A DNA stretch of 64,000 bases from positions 1,426,001-1,490,000 of the forward strand of contig NZ_LS999833.1 of assembly GCF_900537175.1 (NCBI RefSeq). Reading direction: 5' to 3'. This stretch comes from Lentilitoribacter sp. Alg239-R112. Its GTDB lineage: Bacteria > Pseudomonadota > Alphaproteobacteria > Rhizobiales > Rhizobiaceae. Both the position numbers and the translations under genes were made by a program. Shown here piece by piece: positions 1 to 9,376 of the stretch. The notes below the pieces were generated by a model. It had not been told where the DNA came from. It ran no database searches and saw nothing but the letters and a program-made list of their open reading frames with translations. How positions within the stretch are numbered: the first letter of the stretch is position 1; each line of letters opens with the position of its first letter.

Positions 1-1167
1 ACGCCAACATTTGGTCCGAACTACCTCATCCCCTCACCTTTCGATCAACGCCTAATTCTACGCATAGCACCAGCCGTTGCGAAAGCGGCAGCAAATAGCG
101 GTGTTGCACTAAGGCCGATTGAGGATATGGAAGCCTATTTGGATAAACTCAACCGCTTTGTCTTCCGGTCCGGTTTTGTCATGAAACCTGTGTTTGCTGC
201 AGCTAAAGCATCGAAAAACAATCGCGTAATTTTTGCAGAAGGCGAAGATGAACGGGTATTGCGCGCTGCCCAAATCCTTATTGAGGAGAAAGTCGCAAAA
301 CCTATTCTCATTGGTCGACCAAATATCATTGAGCTGCGCTTAAGACGGTATGGGTTGAGGATCGATATGGAAAACGAGTTGGAAATTGTTAATCCTGAAA
401 ATGATAGCCGTTTCCGTGATTATGTTGACGAATATTTTTCGCTAGTGGGACGAAAAGGCGTCAACCCAGAAGCGGCAAGCACCATTGTTAGAACAAATAT
501 GACAGTTATCGGCGCGCTTGCGGTCAAGCGCGGTGATGCTGATGCGCTTATTTGTGGCATTGAAGGGCGATACAAAAGCCACCTCAAACACGTAAGTCAG
601 ATTATTGGCAAGAAGGAAGGTATTACTGATTTATCAACTCTAAGTCTGCTCATTTCTGAACGTGGTGCTACATTTCTAACCGACACTTATGTAACCTATG
701 ATCCATGCGCGGAGGAACTTGTGGAAATGACACTTCTTGCCGCTGAAGAGATTAAGCGGTTTGGTATTGTTCCAAAAGTAGCGCTCGTTTCTCATTCTAG
801 CTTTGGGGCACACGACACGCCAACGGCACTTAAAATGCGTAAGGCAACTCGTATATTAAACGAAATTGCGCCAGATCTAGAAATTGATGGCGAGATGCAA
901 AGTGATTCTGCAATCTCAGAAGTTTTACGAAAACGAGCTATGCCCAATAGTAAGCTAACAGGAGAAGCCAATCTACTTGTATTTCCAAATATTGATGCTG
1001 CAAACATCACACTTGGCGTCGCTAAAACCATGCTTGATGCGCTCCATGTAGGTCCTATATTGCTGGGCGGCGCTATGCCTGCGCATGTTTTATCACCGTC
1101 TGTAACATCCAGGGGCGTTGTTAACATGGCAGCATTATCAGTGGTCGAAGCATCTAGCGGCTCATAA
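1..1167 (+). CDS. maeB: NADP-dependent malic enzyme, C-terminal part (5' end outside window)
   Basis: The frame is open from base 1, so only the last 388 codons are here. The first ~50 residues (GPNYLIPSPFDQRL) are the end of the NAD(P)-binding domain of malic enzyme, which decarboxylates malate to pyruvate and makes NADPH in the cytoplasm. From about visible residue 61 (MKPVFAAAKAS, then FAEGEDERVL) the rest is a complete phosphotransacetylase-like domain. In the two-domain MaeB family this tail is thought to have a regulatory role, sensing acetyl-CoA, rather than acting as a phosphotransacetylase. Family length is about 760 residues, so roughly half is missing. An internal ATG at 127 is not a start, because homology continues upstream of it. 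A weak hairpin follows the stop. The assignment is secure at family level. Confidence 0.93.
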   Translation, partial: TPTFGPNYLIPSPFDQRLILRIAPAVAKAAANSGVALRPIEDMEAYLDKLNRFVFRSGFVMKPVFAAAKASKNNRVIFAEGEDERVLRAAQILIEEKVAKPILIGRPNIIELRLRRYGLRIDMENELEIVNPENDSRFRDYVDEYFSLVGRKGVNPEAASTIVRTNMTVIGALAVKRGDADALICGIEGRYKSHLKHVSQIIGKKEGITDLSTLSLLISERGATFLTDTYVTYDPCAEELVEMTLLAAEEIKRFGIVPKVALVSHSSFGAHDTPTALKMRKATRILNEIAPDLEIDGEMQSDSAISEVLRKRAMPNSKLTGEANLLVFPNIDAANITLGVAKTMLDALHVGPILLGGAMPAHVLSPSVTSRGVVNMAALSVVEASSGS

Positions 1168-1169
1168 CC

Positions 1170-1186
1170 TACCCAAATAATGGGTA
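1170..1186 (+). terminator. weak hairpin after maeB
   Basis: A six-base inverted repeat, TACCCA and TGGGTA around AATAA, lies three bases after the malic enzyme stop. No clear T-run follows, so a role as terminator is only possible. Confidence 0.3.
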
Positions 1187-1273
1187 ATGTTGAATTCTGT
1201 AATAACATAATAATAATCTATTAGAACTATAGTTTTAAACTAAGTCATAATTCCAATAGATTGAGATGCGTTT

Positions 1274-2356
1274 ATGCGCCGATTTATATTGCCAAGTTTA
1301 TCAGTTGCTATGCTGACTATAGTTGCACCTCAAGGTGCACATGCTCAATCATGTGAGGTACTTAAGGCGCAACTCACAAAAGCTTCAAAAGTAGGCACAA
1401 ACAGTAAGGCAGTTAAGCGCTACAGTAACGCGATAAAACAACAAACCAAAATGATAGCGAAGGTCAAAGGTGACCTTCAACGATATAAATGTAGCTCTGG
1501 CAACAATGCGGCTGCCTGCAAAAAACTAACAGATGCACAAAAACGTATGCAGGCAAATTTGAATCAACTCGATAAAAAGCGCTCCAATTTATCAAGTGCT
1601 AAATCTAAAGCTAGAATTGCGAGGATAAAATCAAAGCTATCTGCCAATAACTGTTACGGAAATTCCTCAGTCATCAATGTTAATGCGCAAAAGCAACCAC
1701 ATCGAGAAGAAAACGGTGTAAAAATTATTGGAAAAAGCGGTGGACATAGGCTGAAAAGTAAAGTTGTCACACTATCAAATTCCAGTAGAAAACCAGGCAA
1801 CTACCGGACCATGTGTGTTAGAACCTGTGACGGGTTTTTCTTTCCAATATCATCAAATACATCACCTCAGTCATTTGAGAGAGACGAGCTAGCCTGTAAA
1901 CTAATGTGCCCGGGAACTGAAACAAATCTCTTTTTTCATCGCTCTTACGATGAGGAAAGCCAGGACATGATTTCATATCGTGACCAAACCCCTTATGCAG
2001 ATAAAGAATACGCTTTCATTTACAGGACAAAGGCACCCGGCAGTACACAAACCTGCTCATGCAATATGGCCGCTTTCTATGCAGAGATGAACAGACGTGA
2101 AGCTTTATTGAACGGCAATGGCGAAAAATCATCAAAAGAAATTGAAAATATCACGTCTGTGATTCCAGCAACAAAACAAGATCCCGGCGAGGATCCTGAA
2201 ACGATTTCCAATCTTGAAGGTAACCTGAACGATCAAGATCTAGATGCATTTGTAGCTGTAAATCAAGATACAAATCCCGCCCAATCGGATAGTAAGAATA
2301 TACGTATCGTCGGCCCAGTATTTCTACAAAATACAGATGCTGTAAATCTGAAGTAA
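1274..2356 (+). CDS. secreted DUF2865 domain protein
   Basis: A 360-residue protein of unknown function. Residues 1-24 form a signal peptide (MRRFILPSLS...APQGAHA, cleavage before QSC), so it is probably periplasmic. Residues ~25-125 are Lys-rich and predicted helical with cysteines at intervals. The centre (~175-265) carries the DUF2865 core, with YRTMCVRTCDGFFFPIS, CKLMCPG and the later CSCN cysteine cluster. About 95 residues of acidic, low-complexity tail follow and end with IRIVGPVFL, a segment that resembles the C-terminus of other members. DUF2865 is found mainly in Rhizobiales and has no assigned activity. The paired cysteines suggest disulfides or a metal site, which is inference. 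It stands alone, with a bidirectional terminator after it. Confidence 0.8.
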   Translation: MRRFILPSLSVAMLTIVAPQGAHAQSCEVLKAQLTKASKVGTNSKAVKRYSNAIKQQTKMIAKVKGDLQRYKCSSGNNAAACKKLTDAQKRMQANLNQLDKKRSNLSSAKSKARIARIKSKLSANNCYGNSSVINVNAQKQPHREENGVKIIGKSGGHRLKSKVVTLSNSSRKPGNYRTMCVRTCDGFFFPISSNTSPQSFERDELACKLMCPGTETNLFFHRSYDEESQDMISYRDQTPYADKEYAFIYRTKAPGSTQTCSCNMAAFYAEMNRREALLNGNGEKSSKEIENITSVIPATKQDPGEDPETISNLEGNLNDQDLDAFVAVNQDTNPAQSDSKNIRIVGPVFLQNTDAVNLK

Positions 2357-2410
2357 TACCTATCTATCACATGGTACATGATTTCAGAGAATAAAATTCA
2401 TCGTCACTAT

Positions 2411-2450
2411 AAATAAAAAAACCGTTCAATTTCCCGAACGGTGTTTTTTT
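2411..2450. terminator. bidirectional rho-independent terminator
   Basis: The stem ACCGTTC/GAACGGT (2421-2427 with 2436-2442) has an A-run on its left and seven T on its right. It can therefore end both the DUF2865 gene (+) and the diguanylate cyclase gene (-), which converge here. Confidence 0.85.
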
Positions 2451-2471
2451 GATTTTAGGAAGTTTGATTTA

Positions 2472-3509
2472 CTACTTGTACATTGCGCGATTGCCGTTGG
2501 TCTTTTTCATCCGCTCAGGGTCATAAACCTGAACTTGGTTCCTGCCCTTATTTTTGGAGAGATAGAGCGCTTCATCAGCAGCACCATAGAGATGCTCAGA
2601 ATTATTACATTCCGATGCCATGCATACACCAAGAGAAATGGTAATTTGACCATAGTCCGCGCCAGACTTTCGGTCCTTGAGTGATGTCTTTTCAACGGCG
2701 AGACGTATTCGTTCCGCAATAAGCTCCACCTTGCCCGCAGAGGTATTTGACACAACGATCCCGAACTCTTCACCGCCGGTTCTGGCAATCAATGAATCAT
2801 CACGTAACTCTGTACTCATGGCTCTTGCGACAACGCCCAAGACACGATCACCGATCGGATGCCCATGTGTATCATTGAAGCTCTTGAAATGATCGATATC
2901 AAGCAAAATCAGTGCACTTGTCGAAATGGAGATATTGCTATCATAAACCATTGACATTGCTTCATCGAATGCTCGTCGATTAGGTAGCTGTGTCAATGGA
3001 TCCGTATTTGCAATTGATTTGTATTCATCTAGCTGTTCTTTAACTTGTGCTAGTTCCTTTGTAGCTTCCAATACCCGATCAATGATTGCTTTACTGTTTT
3101 CAATCTTATCACCAGTAGCTTGAGCTAATTCTTCCGTAACGGACAAGATATCCTTGTTACGTGGATTTTCAGACATGTGATTAAGTTTATTGGCATTATC
3201 ACCCAGAACCTGCGTATAATCCTGCAAAGTTGTATTTTCTTTATTCAACTTACCCAAAAGATCATCAAGTTCGCCGGAAATTTTCTCTTGAGCAGAATCG
3301 ACAACCCCGCCATGGTGGTGATGAGAGAAATATTTTTTGCCAACAGCATCAAGATCACCCTGAGACGGCTGACTGCCAAGTGCTGCAAATTCCCTCGTAA
3401 GCGTGGTATTGCTTTTATTCAGCGCTTCATAAACAAGCTCATAGTTTCTTGGTAATCCGGAGATACCTCGTTTATGCATCGTTGCAACTACTATTGACGC
3501 TGTATTCAT
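2472..3509 (-). CDS. diguanylate cyclase (GGDEF domain)
   Basis: A 345-residue cytoplasmic protein with a C-terminal GGDEF domain (about residues 170-330), which makes cyclic di-GMP from two GTP. The active-site loop reads GGEEF at residues 245-249, a functional variant. Substrate-site features DPLTQLPNRRAF and LLDIDHFKSFND are present. The allosteric RxxD inhibition site, which should lie just before the loop, reads RDDS (236-239), so product inhibition is probably lost. The N-terminal ~165 residues contain no membrane segment, are mostly helical and include a short His patch (SHHHHGG). They resemble the N-terminus of a group of rhizobial cyclases but their signal is unknown. The gene stands alone between two terminators. 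Confidence 0.88.
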   Translation of the reverse strand: MNTASIVVATMHKRGISGLPRNYELVYEALNKSNTTLTREFAALGSQPSQGDLDAVGKKYFSHHHHGGVVDSAQEKISGELDDLLGKLNKENTTLQDYTQVLGDNANKLNHMSENPRNKDILSVTEELAQATGDKIENSKAIIDRVLEATKELAQVKEQLDEYKSIANTDPLTQLPNRRAFDEAMSMVYDSNISISTSALILLDIDHFKSFNDTHGHPIGDRVLGVVARAMSTELRDDSLIARTGGEEFGIVVSNTSAGKVELIAERIRLAVEKTSLKDRKSGADYGQITISLGVCMASECNNSEHLYGAADEALYLSKNKGRNQVQVYDPERMKKTNGNRAMYK

Positions 3510-3625
3510 TTAGGAAACACCCCATTTTAACTTAATTCTGGCCACCAAATGAAAGCAGACAGATAACACATATGTTAAAAATAATCGGAAAGTATTGGCG
3601 AACTGTTAACTCAAACCCAATTTTC

Positions 3626-3657
3626 AAAAAAAAAGGCGCTCATAATAACAAGCGCCT
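3626..3657 (-). terminator. rho-independent terminator of fumC
   Basis: On the minus strand a stem AGGCGCT/AGCGCCT with a ten-base loop is followed by nine T. It lies 34 bases beyond the fumC stop codon. Confidence 0.85.
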
Positions 3658-3690
3658 GATCCAAAGAAATAGAAAGTATCTTAACCCAAC

Positions 3691-5082
3691 TTATTTAGGG
3701 CCCAGCATTTGCTCAGGTCTAACAACTTTATCAAAGGTTTCTTCATCTACAAACCCAAGACCAATAGCTTCCTCTTTCAGGGTAGTTCCATTTTTATGAG
3801 CCGTCTTTGCAACTTTCGTTGCATTGTCATAACCAATCTCAGGCGCGAGTGCCGTTACCAACATTAAGCTTTCCCACATCAACTTGCTGATCTTATCCTC
3901 ATCAGGGCGAATGCCAGCGACACACTTATCCACAAAGCTGACGGAAGCGTCGCCTAAAAGTTGCATCGATTGCAGCACATTATATGCCATCATCGGTTTA
4001 TAAACATTTAGCTCGAAATGCCCTTGAGAACCTGCAAAGCCAACAGCTGCATCATTTCCCATAACATGAGCACAAACTTGAGTAAGAGCTTCACACTGAG
4101 TTGGATTTACTTTTCCCGGCATAATAGAAGAACCAGGCTCATTTTCAGGTAGAATAAGTTCACCCAAACCACAGCGTGGACCAGAACCCAACAACCGTAT
4201 ATCATTGGCAATCTTAAACGCACTAGCAGCGACGGTTTTAAGCGCACCAGATATCTCGACCAAAGCATCATGCGCTGCGAGTGCTTCAAACTTATTTGGA
4301 GCTGTATAAAAAGGCAAACCGCTTATTTCTGCCATGTTGGCAGCTACTTTTTCAGCCCAACCCTTCTTTGTGTTAAGACCAGTACCTACGGCTGTTCCAC
4401 CCTGAGCGAGCGCATAAATGTTCTTCAAAGCCTGCTCAACACGCGCAATGCCCTGCTCTATTTGAAATGCATAACCTGAGAATTCCTGACCAAGTGTAAT
4501 TGGTGTTGCATCTTGAGTATGAGTACGACCAATTTTGATTATGTTCTCAAATGATTTTGCTTTTTCTGAAAGTGCATCATGAAATTTTTTCAAACCCGGC
4601 AACAGGACGTCTCGCGCCATAGTAGCAATCGCGATATGCATAGCCGTAGGGAATGTATCATTAGATGATTGCCCCATATTACAATGGTCATTAGGATGAA
4701 CAGGAGACTTAGAACCGATTTCACCACCCAGCATTTCAATAGCGCGGTTTGCAATAACCTCATTCGCATTCATATTTGACTGCGTCCCTGAACCCGTTTG
4801 CCAAACGACAAGCGGAAAATGATCATCAAGCTTGCCGTCGACAACTTCACCCGCAGCACTCACAATCGCATTACCAATTTCTGGTTCAAGGGAACCAAGC
4901 TCAATATTTGCTTGCGCGCACGCTTTTTTGATAACGCCCAAAGCTCTAACAATGGCTACCGGTTGTTTTTCCCAACCAATTGGGAAATTAATTAAAGATC
5001 GTTGTGTTTGAGCGCCCCAATATTTATCCGCAGGCACTTCAAGAACTCCGAAACTATCTGACTCTGACCTCGTATTTGACAT
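3691..5082 (-). CDS. fumC: class II fumarate hydratase
   Basis: A 463-residue enzyme of the citric acid cycle that interconverts fumarate and malate, without an iron-sulfur cluster. The length is typical for class II. The fumarase/aspartase signature [11 protein letters not shown] is present, as are the substrate-site segments [28 protein letters not shown] and [10 protein letters not shown]. The start ATG (complement of 5080-5082) has the purine-rich AAGAGGA upstream. The gene is monocistronic, with its own terminator. Nothing is unusual, and the call is firm. Confidence 0.97.
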   Translation of the reverse strand: MSNTRSESDSFGVLEVPADKYWGAQTQRSLINFPIGWEKQPVAIVRALGVIKKACAQANIELGSLEPEIGNAIVSAAGEVVDGKLDDHFPLVVWQTGSGTQSNMNANEVIANRAIEMLGGEIGSKSPVHPNDHCNMGQSSNDTFPTAMHIAIATMARDVLLPGLKKFHDALSEKAKSFENIIKIGRTHTQDATPITLGQEFSGYAFQIEQGIARVEQALKNIYALAQGGTAVGTGLNTKKGWAEKVAANMAEISGLPFYTAPNKFEALAAHDALVEISGALKTVAASAFKIANDIRLLGSGPRCGLGELILPENEPGSSIMPGKVNPTQCEALTQVCAHVMGNDAAVGFAGSQGHFELNVYKPMMAYNVLQSMQLLGDASVSFVDKCVAGIRPDEDKISKLMWESLMLVTALAPEIGYDNATKVAKTAHKNGTTLKEEAIGLGFVDEETFDKVVRPEQMLGPK

Positions 5083-5291
5083 AAAGAAATCCTCTTAAAT
5101 GGGTTGGAAGCGACAACACGCATAATCCAAACTTGGTTATTTGTGTTTCATCTAGTCAAAAAACCCAAACTTCACAATAAGAAGTTCGTCTCATGTTCTA
5201 AAATTTTGATCAATCTAGGAGATAGGTTCTTCCAATGAATCACATGTTAAGCTATGGATAGCTCGACAATTTACAGAGGAAGGTTGCAAAA

Positions 5292-7205
5292 TTGACCCGG
5301 AAGTTCACGAAAAACGCTGTTATTCTGCTTACTGCTTTTACAATAATAGAAGTTTCGCCTTTGCCAATAGTGCAACTTGTGCAGCCTGCGGCGGCGGAAA
5401 ATAACTTTTTGAATGCATTATTCGGTGTAAATGCAAGAAAACGCCGTCAAGCTGAAAAGAAACGCCGAGAGGAAGCCCTCCGTCAGCAACCCAAGAAACC
5501 TGCTCCAAGAATTAGAGGAGCAAGATATAAGACCTACATTGCTGATAAATTAGTAACAGCAAAGCTTGATCAAATTGTAGATCCCGTAACGACGTCTGCA
5601 GTTTCCCATAACGAAAATATCGCAACAACAGCACAAGCTAATTCAACAGCAAAGACTGATCCTTTTGCTCTTGGATTTGAGACCTTGTCTTCTTTGAACC
5701 TCAAAACATTACCAGAAGTTTCTGAGGCACTGGTAACACATTATTCGAGCAGCCCGAGTTATCGCTGGGTGAATGAAAATGGCCCAACAAAACAAGCCTT
5801 AGCGCTTCATAAAGCCCTCCAAGAAGCTTATATGGTCGGTCTACCTAATGAAAATTATACGGTCGATCTGCCTAATGCCGCCGTACTCGCTACGGGCGAA
5901 AGTGCCTGGTCGGACTACATGCGTTTTGAAATGGAGTTATCCGCTGCCATTTTGACTTATATGGTTGATGCAAGCCGTGGTTTAATCAGCCCGAAAAAGA
6001 TTTCTGGTTACCACGATTTCAAGCGTAAAAAGCTGGATTTGGATAAAGCATTATTTAAAGCCGCACTTTCTGACAATCCGACAGAGTTTTTACATAGTTT
6101 CAACCCGTCCGGTGAGCATTTCTTGGCGCTAAAGTCTGAACTGGCTGAACTTCTAGGTGCAGAAGAAAAAGAACGCATCACAATCGCTCCTGATACATTT
6201 CTTAAACCGGGGAAATCAAGCCCTGAGATGAGAAACATTGTTGCCAGCATTCGCTTGAAAGGTTCAGAAGAACTAAAAACGAATTACGCTTTTGAGCTAA
6301 ATACCTATCGCGGTGATGATCTTTACACACCGGAGCTTGTTACATTGGTCAAAGCTTTCCAGAAAGAAAACAACCTTTCTGATGATGGTATTATCGGCAG
6401 AAAAACCATTCGAGCGATGGTTGAAGATTCCAATGCTGTTAAGATAGAAAAAGTCAAACTGGCGATGGAACGCGCTCGTTGGCTACCAGGCAAGCTGGCA
6501 GATCGGCGCGTCTTCATTAATCAACCAGCATATAATGTAACTTATTATGAAAATAATAAGTCAAAACTCTCTATGCGTGTTGTGGTTGGGAAAAAATCAA
6601 ACCAAACAAACTTCTTTGACGATGAAATCGAGAAAGTCGAATTCAATCCATATTGGGGTGTGCCGCAATCAATCATCACAAATGAGATGCTGCCTAAACT
6701 TCGTGCGGACCCATCTTATCTTGATCGTCTCGGCTATGAAGTTAGCTATAATGGACGTAGGTCTTCATCAAGCTCAATTGACTGGTATAGTTTGAATTCA
6801 ACCAGAGCTGTTGGTGTTCGCCAGCCTCCTGGTCGAAAAAATGCTTTGGGAGAATTAAAGATACTCTTCCCAAATGCCCATGCCATATACATGCATGACA
6901 CGCCTGCGAAAAAGCTATTCGGTCGTGATACGCGTGCATTCAGTCACGGGTGTGTACGCTTACAAGACCCAAGAGCAATGGCTGCAGCAGTATTAGGGAC
7001 TGATCTCAATTCGATTGAAGGTCATATCGCACCTCGGAAAAATAAAACTGTTTTTGTCGATAAACCAATCCCGGTGCATGTCTCTTATTTCACAGCTTGG
7101 CCAAATGACGCTGGAGCCATTGAATATTTTGATGATGTTTACGGCCGTGACAAAGCCTTACAGAAAGCATTTGCAACAACAATCAAGTCAAGAACTGCTT
7201 CTTAA
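5292..7205 (+). CDS. L,D-transpeptidase, YcbB/LdtD type, periplasmic
   Basis: A 637-residue exported enzyme that forms 3-3 cross-links in peptidoglycan, or a relative of such enzymes. An N-terminal hydrophobic segment ending QPAAA-EN is a signal sequence, followed by a basic Arg/Lys-rich stretch (~49-75). The middle holds the scaffold domain of this family and a peptidoglycan-binding repeat (~345-375, LVKAFQKENNLSDDGIIG). The YkuD catalytic domain occupies ~420-590, with HGCVRLQDP giving His552 and nucleophile Cys554. The start is TTG at 5292, supported by AGAGGAAGG eight bases upstream. Its last codons converge on gph, where a hairpin spans the junction. Family call is firm; substrate is inferred. 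Confidence 0.9.
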   Translation: MTRKFTKNAVILLTAFTIIEVSPLPIVQLVQPAAAENNFLNALFGVNARKRRQAEKKRREEALRQQPKKPAPRIRGARYKTYIADKLVTAKLDQIVDPVTTSAVSHNENIATTAQANSTAKTDPFALGFETLSSLNLKTLPEVSEALVTHYSSSPSYRWVNENGPTKQALALHKALQEAYMVGLPNENYTVDLPNAAVLATGESAWSDYMRFEMELSAAILTYMVDASRGLISPKKISGYHDFKRKKLDLDKALFKAALSDNPTEFLHSFNPSGEHFLALKSELAELLGAEEKERITIAPDTFLKPGKSSPEMRNIVASIRLKGSEELKTNYAFELNTYRGDDLYTPELVTLVKAFQKENNLSDDGIIGRKTIRAMVEDSNAVKIEKVKLAMERARWLPGKLADRRVFINQPAYNVTYYENNKSKLSMRVVVGKKSNQTNFFDDEIEKVEFNPYWGVPQSIITNEMLPKLRADPSYLDRLGYEVSYNGRRSSSSSIDWYSLNSTRAVGVRQPPGRKNALGELKILFPNAHAIYMHDTPAKKLFGRDTRAFSHGCVRLQDPRAMAAAVLGTDLNSIEGHIAPRKNKTVFVDKPIPVHVSYFTAWPNDAGAIEYFDDVYGRDKALQKAFATTIKSRTAS

Positions 7206-7211
7206 AGCTCG

Positions 7212-7886
7212 TTATTTATTGAGTAATTCTATGATGAGTTGATATGTCAGCTCATCATAGTGAGATATAATACCGTCAGGTTTCAAATCTGCGATTGGTA
7301 CATCAGAAAAACCAAATGGCACACCGATAGATGGAATACCGGCGTCCTTTGCCGCGGCTATGTCATTGATTGAATCACCAATCATAATCGTGCGATCAGG
7401 CTTTCCATTAGCCAGCTTGATTGTTTCAAGAATATGTCTTCCATCAGGTTTGCGAAATGAAAAGCTGTTTCCTCCCGTTAGCGCAACAAACTGATCAGAC
7501 ATTCCTAATTTTTCCATTAGTAATCGAGCAAGACTTTCATGTTTATTCGTACATATAGCGAATCGTACACCGTCTATCTGCAATCGTTCAAGCGCTTCAT
7601 CTAACCCATCATAGGCCCGCGATTTTCCAGGCATATTCTTTCCATAGTGAGAAACAAACAGCTCAAAAAATTCATTCAATTCACTGTCAGAAACCGACTT
7701 GCTTCGAATATCAAATGCGCGTGTCAACATAGCTTTGGCACCCTGCCCAACGAGTACGGAAAGTTGACCATATTCAACAGGTTCAAGATCGATAGTACTT
7801 AGACAAAAATTCAAACTATCCAGCAAGTCATGCGACGTATCTATAAGCGTGCCATCAAGATCAAATACAATTAATATATCATCCAC
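7212..7886 (-). CDS. gph: phosphoglycolate phosphatase (HAD superfamily)
   Basis: Hydrolyses 2-phosphoglycolate, a by-product of DNA repair and photorespiration-type reactions, in the cytoplasm. HAD motif I is FDLDGTLIDT with nucleophile Asp9 and acid/base Asp11. Motif II is ICTNKH, and the C-terminal motif IGDSINDIAAAKDAG binds magnesium. I place the start at GTG 7886 (224 residues), because AGAAGG lies at good spacing upstream and the protein then begins right before the HAD core. A longer reading from ATG 7970 adds 28 residues without family similarity. It is divergent from rpiA, which fits a small carbohydrate-phosphate neighbourhood. Other HAD phosphatases of this subgroup cannot be wholly excluded. 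Confidence 0.87.
   Translation of the reverse strand: MDDILIVFDLDGTLIDTSHDLLDSLNFCLSTIDLEPVEYGQLSVLVGQGAKAMLTRAFDIRSKSVSDSELNEFFELFVSHYGKNMPGKSRAYDGLDEALERLQIDGVRFAICTNKHESLARLLMEKLGMSDQFVALTGGNSFSFRKPDGRHILETIKLANGKPDRTIMIGDSINDIAAAKDAGIPSIGVPFGFSDVPIADLKPDGIISHYDELTYQLIIELLNK
7229..7260. terminator. perfect hairpin at the ldt/gph convergent junction
   Basis: CTATGATGAG and CTCATCATAG form a perfect ten-base stem with a 12-base loop, inside the last codons of gph and 24 bases after the transpeptidase stop. No T-run follows on either strand, so it may terminate weakly or protect mRNA 3' ends. Confidence 0.45.
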
Positions 7887-8017
7887 TTTAGTCGCCTTCT
7901 TACAATTAGAATCAAGTGTATTTTTTTGTAGATAAGCCCTTACTAAAGGAAAATACTTTGCGAGCAACATATCATCCGTGGTAACAGCGGGCAGAATTAC
8001 AAATAAAGGCGTAAAAT

Positions 8018-8719
8018 ATGGATGCTCTCCAACTCAAAATATCGGCAGCAAATGCAGCGCTTGACTATGTCAAATCAGGCATGCGCCTTGGCGTAGGCAC
8101 TGGATCGACGGCTGATGAGTTTACCAAATTATTGGGTGAAAAAGTTCAACAAGGTCTCGATATTCAAGCAGTACCGACATCTGAGCGCACACAAAAATTA
8201 TGCAATGAAGTTGGGATCAAAACCTATACGTTAGAAGATCTACCACAACTCGATTTGACAATTGACGGTGCTGACGAACTTGATCACAAACTCCAACTCA
8301 TCAAAGGCGGCGGTGGCGCATTATTGCGAGAAAAAATTGTTGCAGGAGCCTCTTCTAAGATGATTGTCATTGCGGACACATCTAAAACAGTTGAAACACT
8401 GGGAGCATTCCCACTTCCGATAGAAGTTGTTCCTTTTGGTTTAGCGTCAACGACCATTGCTATAGAAAATCTTGCTAAAGTCATGGAATTAAGTGGTCCA
8501 ATTGAACTTCGCAAAAATAGCGATCAAACTACATTTGTAACCGACGGCGGACATTTTATATTGGACGCATCTTTTAGCCTTATTTATGATGCAAAGCGAC
8601 TTTGTGATGCTTTGAATAAAGTTCCCGGTGTTGTAGAGAATGGTTTATTTATCGATATGGCCACCACAGCGCTGGTTGCTGGAACAAATGGCGTCAATGT
8701 CATTGAAAAAAATAATTAG
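8018..8719 (+). CDS. rpiA: ribose-5-phosphate isomerase A
   Basis: A 233-residue enzyme that interconverts ribose 5-phosphate and ribulose 5-phosphate in the pentose phosphate pathway. The phosphate-binding GTGSTADEF motif, the active-site DGADELD segment and the [12 protein letters not shown] segment are all present at the usual places. Length is typical. The stop is followed after 18 bases by the ATG of the DUF2059 gene, so the two are probably co-transcribed. The upstream gene gph is divergent, leaving about 130 bases for both promoters. Secure call. Confidence 0.96.
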   Translation: MDALQLKISAANAALDYVKSGMRLGVGTGSTADEFTKLLGEKVQQGLDIQAVPTSERTQKLCNEVGIKTYTLEDLPQLDLTIDGADELDHKLQLIKGGGGALLREKIVAGASSKMIVIADTSKTVETLGAFPLPIEVVPFGLASTTIAIENLAKVMELSGPIELRKNSDQTTFVTDGGHFILDASFSLIYDAKRLCDALNKVPGVVENGLFIDMATTALVAGTNGVNVIEKNN

Positions 8720-8737
8720 AATTTGGAGCGTAATAGT

Positions 8738-9301
8738 ATGAGCATTCAACGTCAATTTCGTAAAATCGCATTCGGAACAGGCTTAATCTTGGCTTTGTCA
8801 CCAATAAACTCAACATTTGCGCAAGATATTTCTGCCGATCACTTGAAAGTGGCTCGCCAGGCAATAGGTGCTCTCAAAGTTACTGCAAGTTTTGATGATA
8901 TTTTGCCAGCAACGTCTGAACGGCTTAAAGCCAGCCTAATACAGGCAAACCCGAATTTTTCCGATGAAATATCACTCACTGTGGATGAAGAAGCCATCAA
9001 AATTGCCGGTCGACGCTCAGCCTTGGAAGAAGAAGCAGCAATGATTTATGCGAAAAAATTCTCTCTGGCGGAGCTGACTGAAATCGCAGCATTTTATAAC
9101 ACCGAAGCTGGTAAAAAACTTCTCCAATCTGCACCTAGTGCCGGACGTGAACTTTTGCGAGCTGCTGAAATTTGGGCTGGAGGTATCAGCCGAGACCTTA
9201 GTGCAGCTGCGAACGTTGCACTGAAGGAAAAACTTACAAAAGCTGCAGATGTGAAACCTGAAACTCCGGCTGAAGGTGATGCCGCCCCAAAAGCTGAATA
9301 A
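8738..9301 (+). CDS. DUF2059 domain protein, exported
   Basis: A 187-residue protein whose first ~28 residues form a signal peptide (SIQRQFRKIAFGTGLILALS, cleavage near FAQ). The mature part is helical, with the DUF2059 core around ALEEEAAMIYAKKFSLAELTEI and FYNTEAGKKLL. The last 20 residues are Pro/Glu/Ala-rich. DUF2059 proteins are periplasmic or surface-exposed and of unknown role. I chose ATG 8738, with GGAG at 8725-8728; a TTG at 8723 would overlap that ribosome site. Position directly after rpiA is common in Rhizobiales but does not imply a metabolic function. Confidence 0.82.
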   Translation: MSIQRQFRKIAFGTGLILALSPINSTFAQDISADHLKVARQAIGALKVTASFDDILPATSERLKASLIQANPNFSDEISLTVDEEAIKIAGRRSALEEEAAMIYAKKFSLAELTEIAAFYNTEAGKKLLQSAPSAGRELLRAAEIWAGGISRDLSAAANVALKEKLTKAADVKPETPAEGDAAPKAE

Positions 9302-9317
9302 ATAATTCAAATTATAC

Positions 9318-9341
9318 TGGTATTTCTCTTCCGAAATACCA
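9318..9341 (+). repeat. perfect inverted repeat between DUF2059 gene and gor
   Basis: TGGTATTTC and GAAATACCA form a perfect nine-base stem around a six-base loop, 36 bases before the gor start codon. There is no T-run. It could be a terminator of the upstream pair, a processing site or an operator for gor. Confidence 0.5.
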
Positions 9342-9376
9342 TATGCCAAATAATGGTTTAATGACGGAGTGACTTC

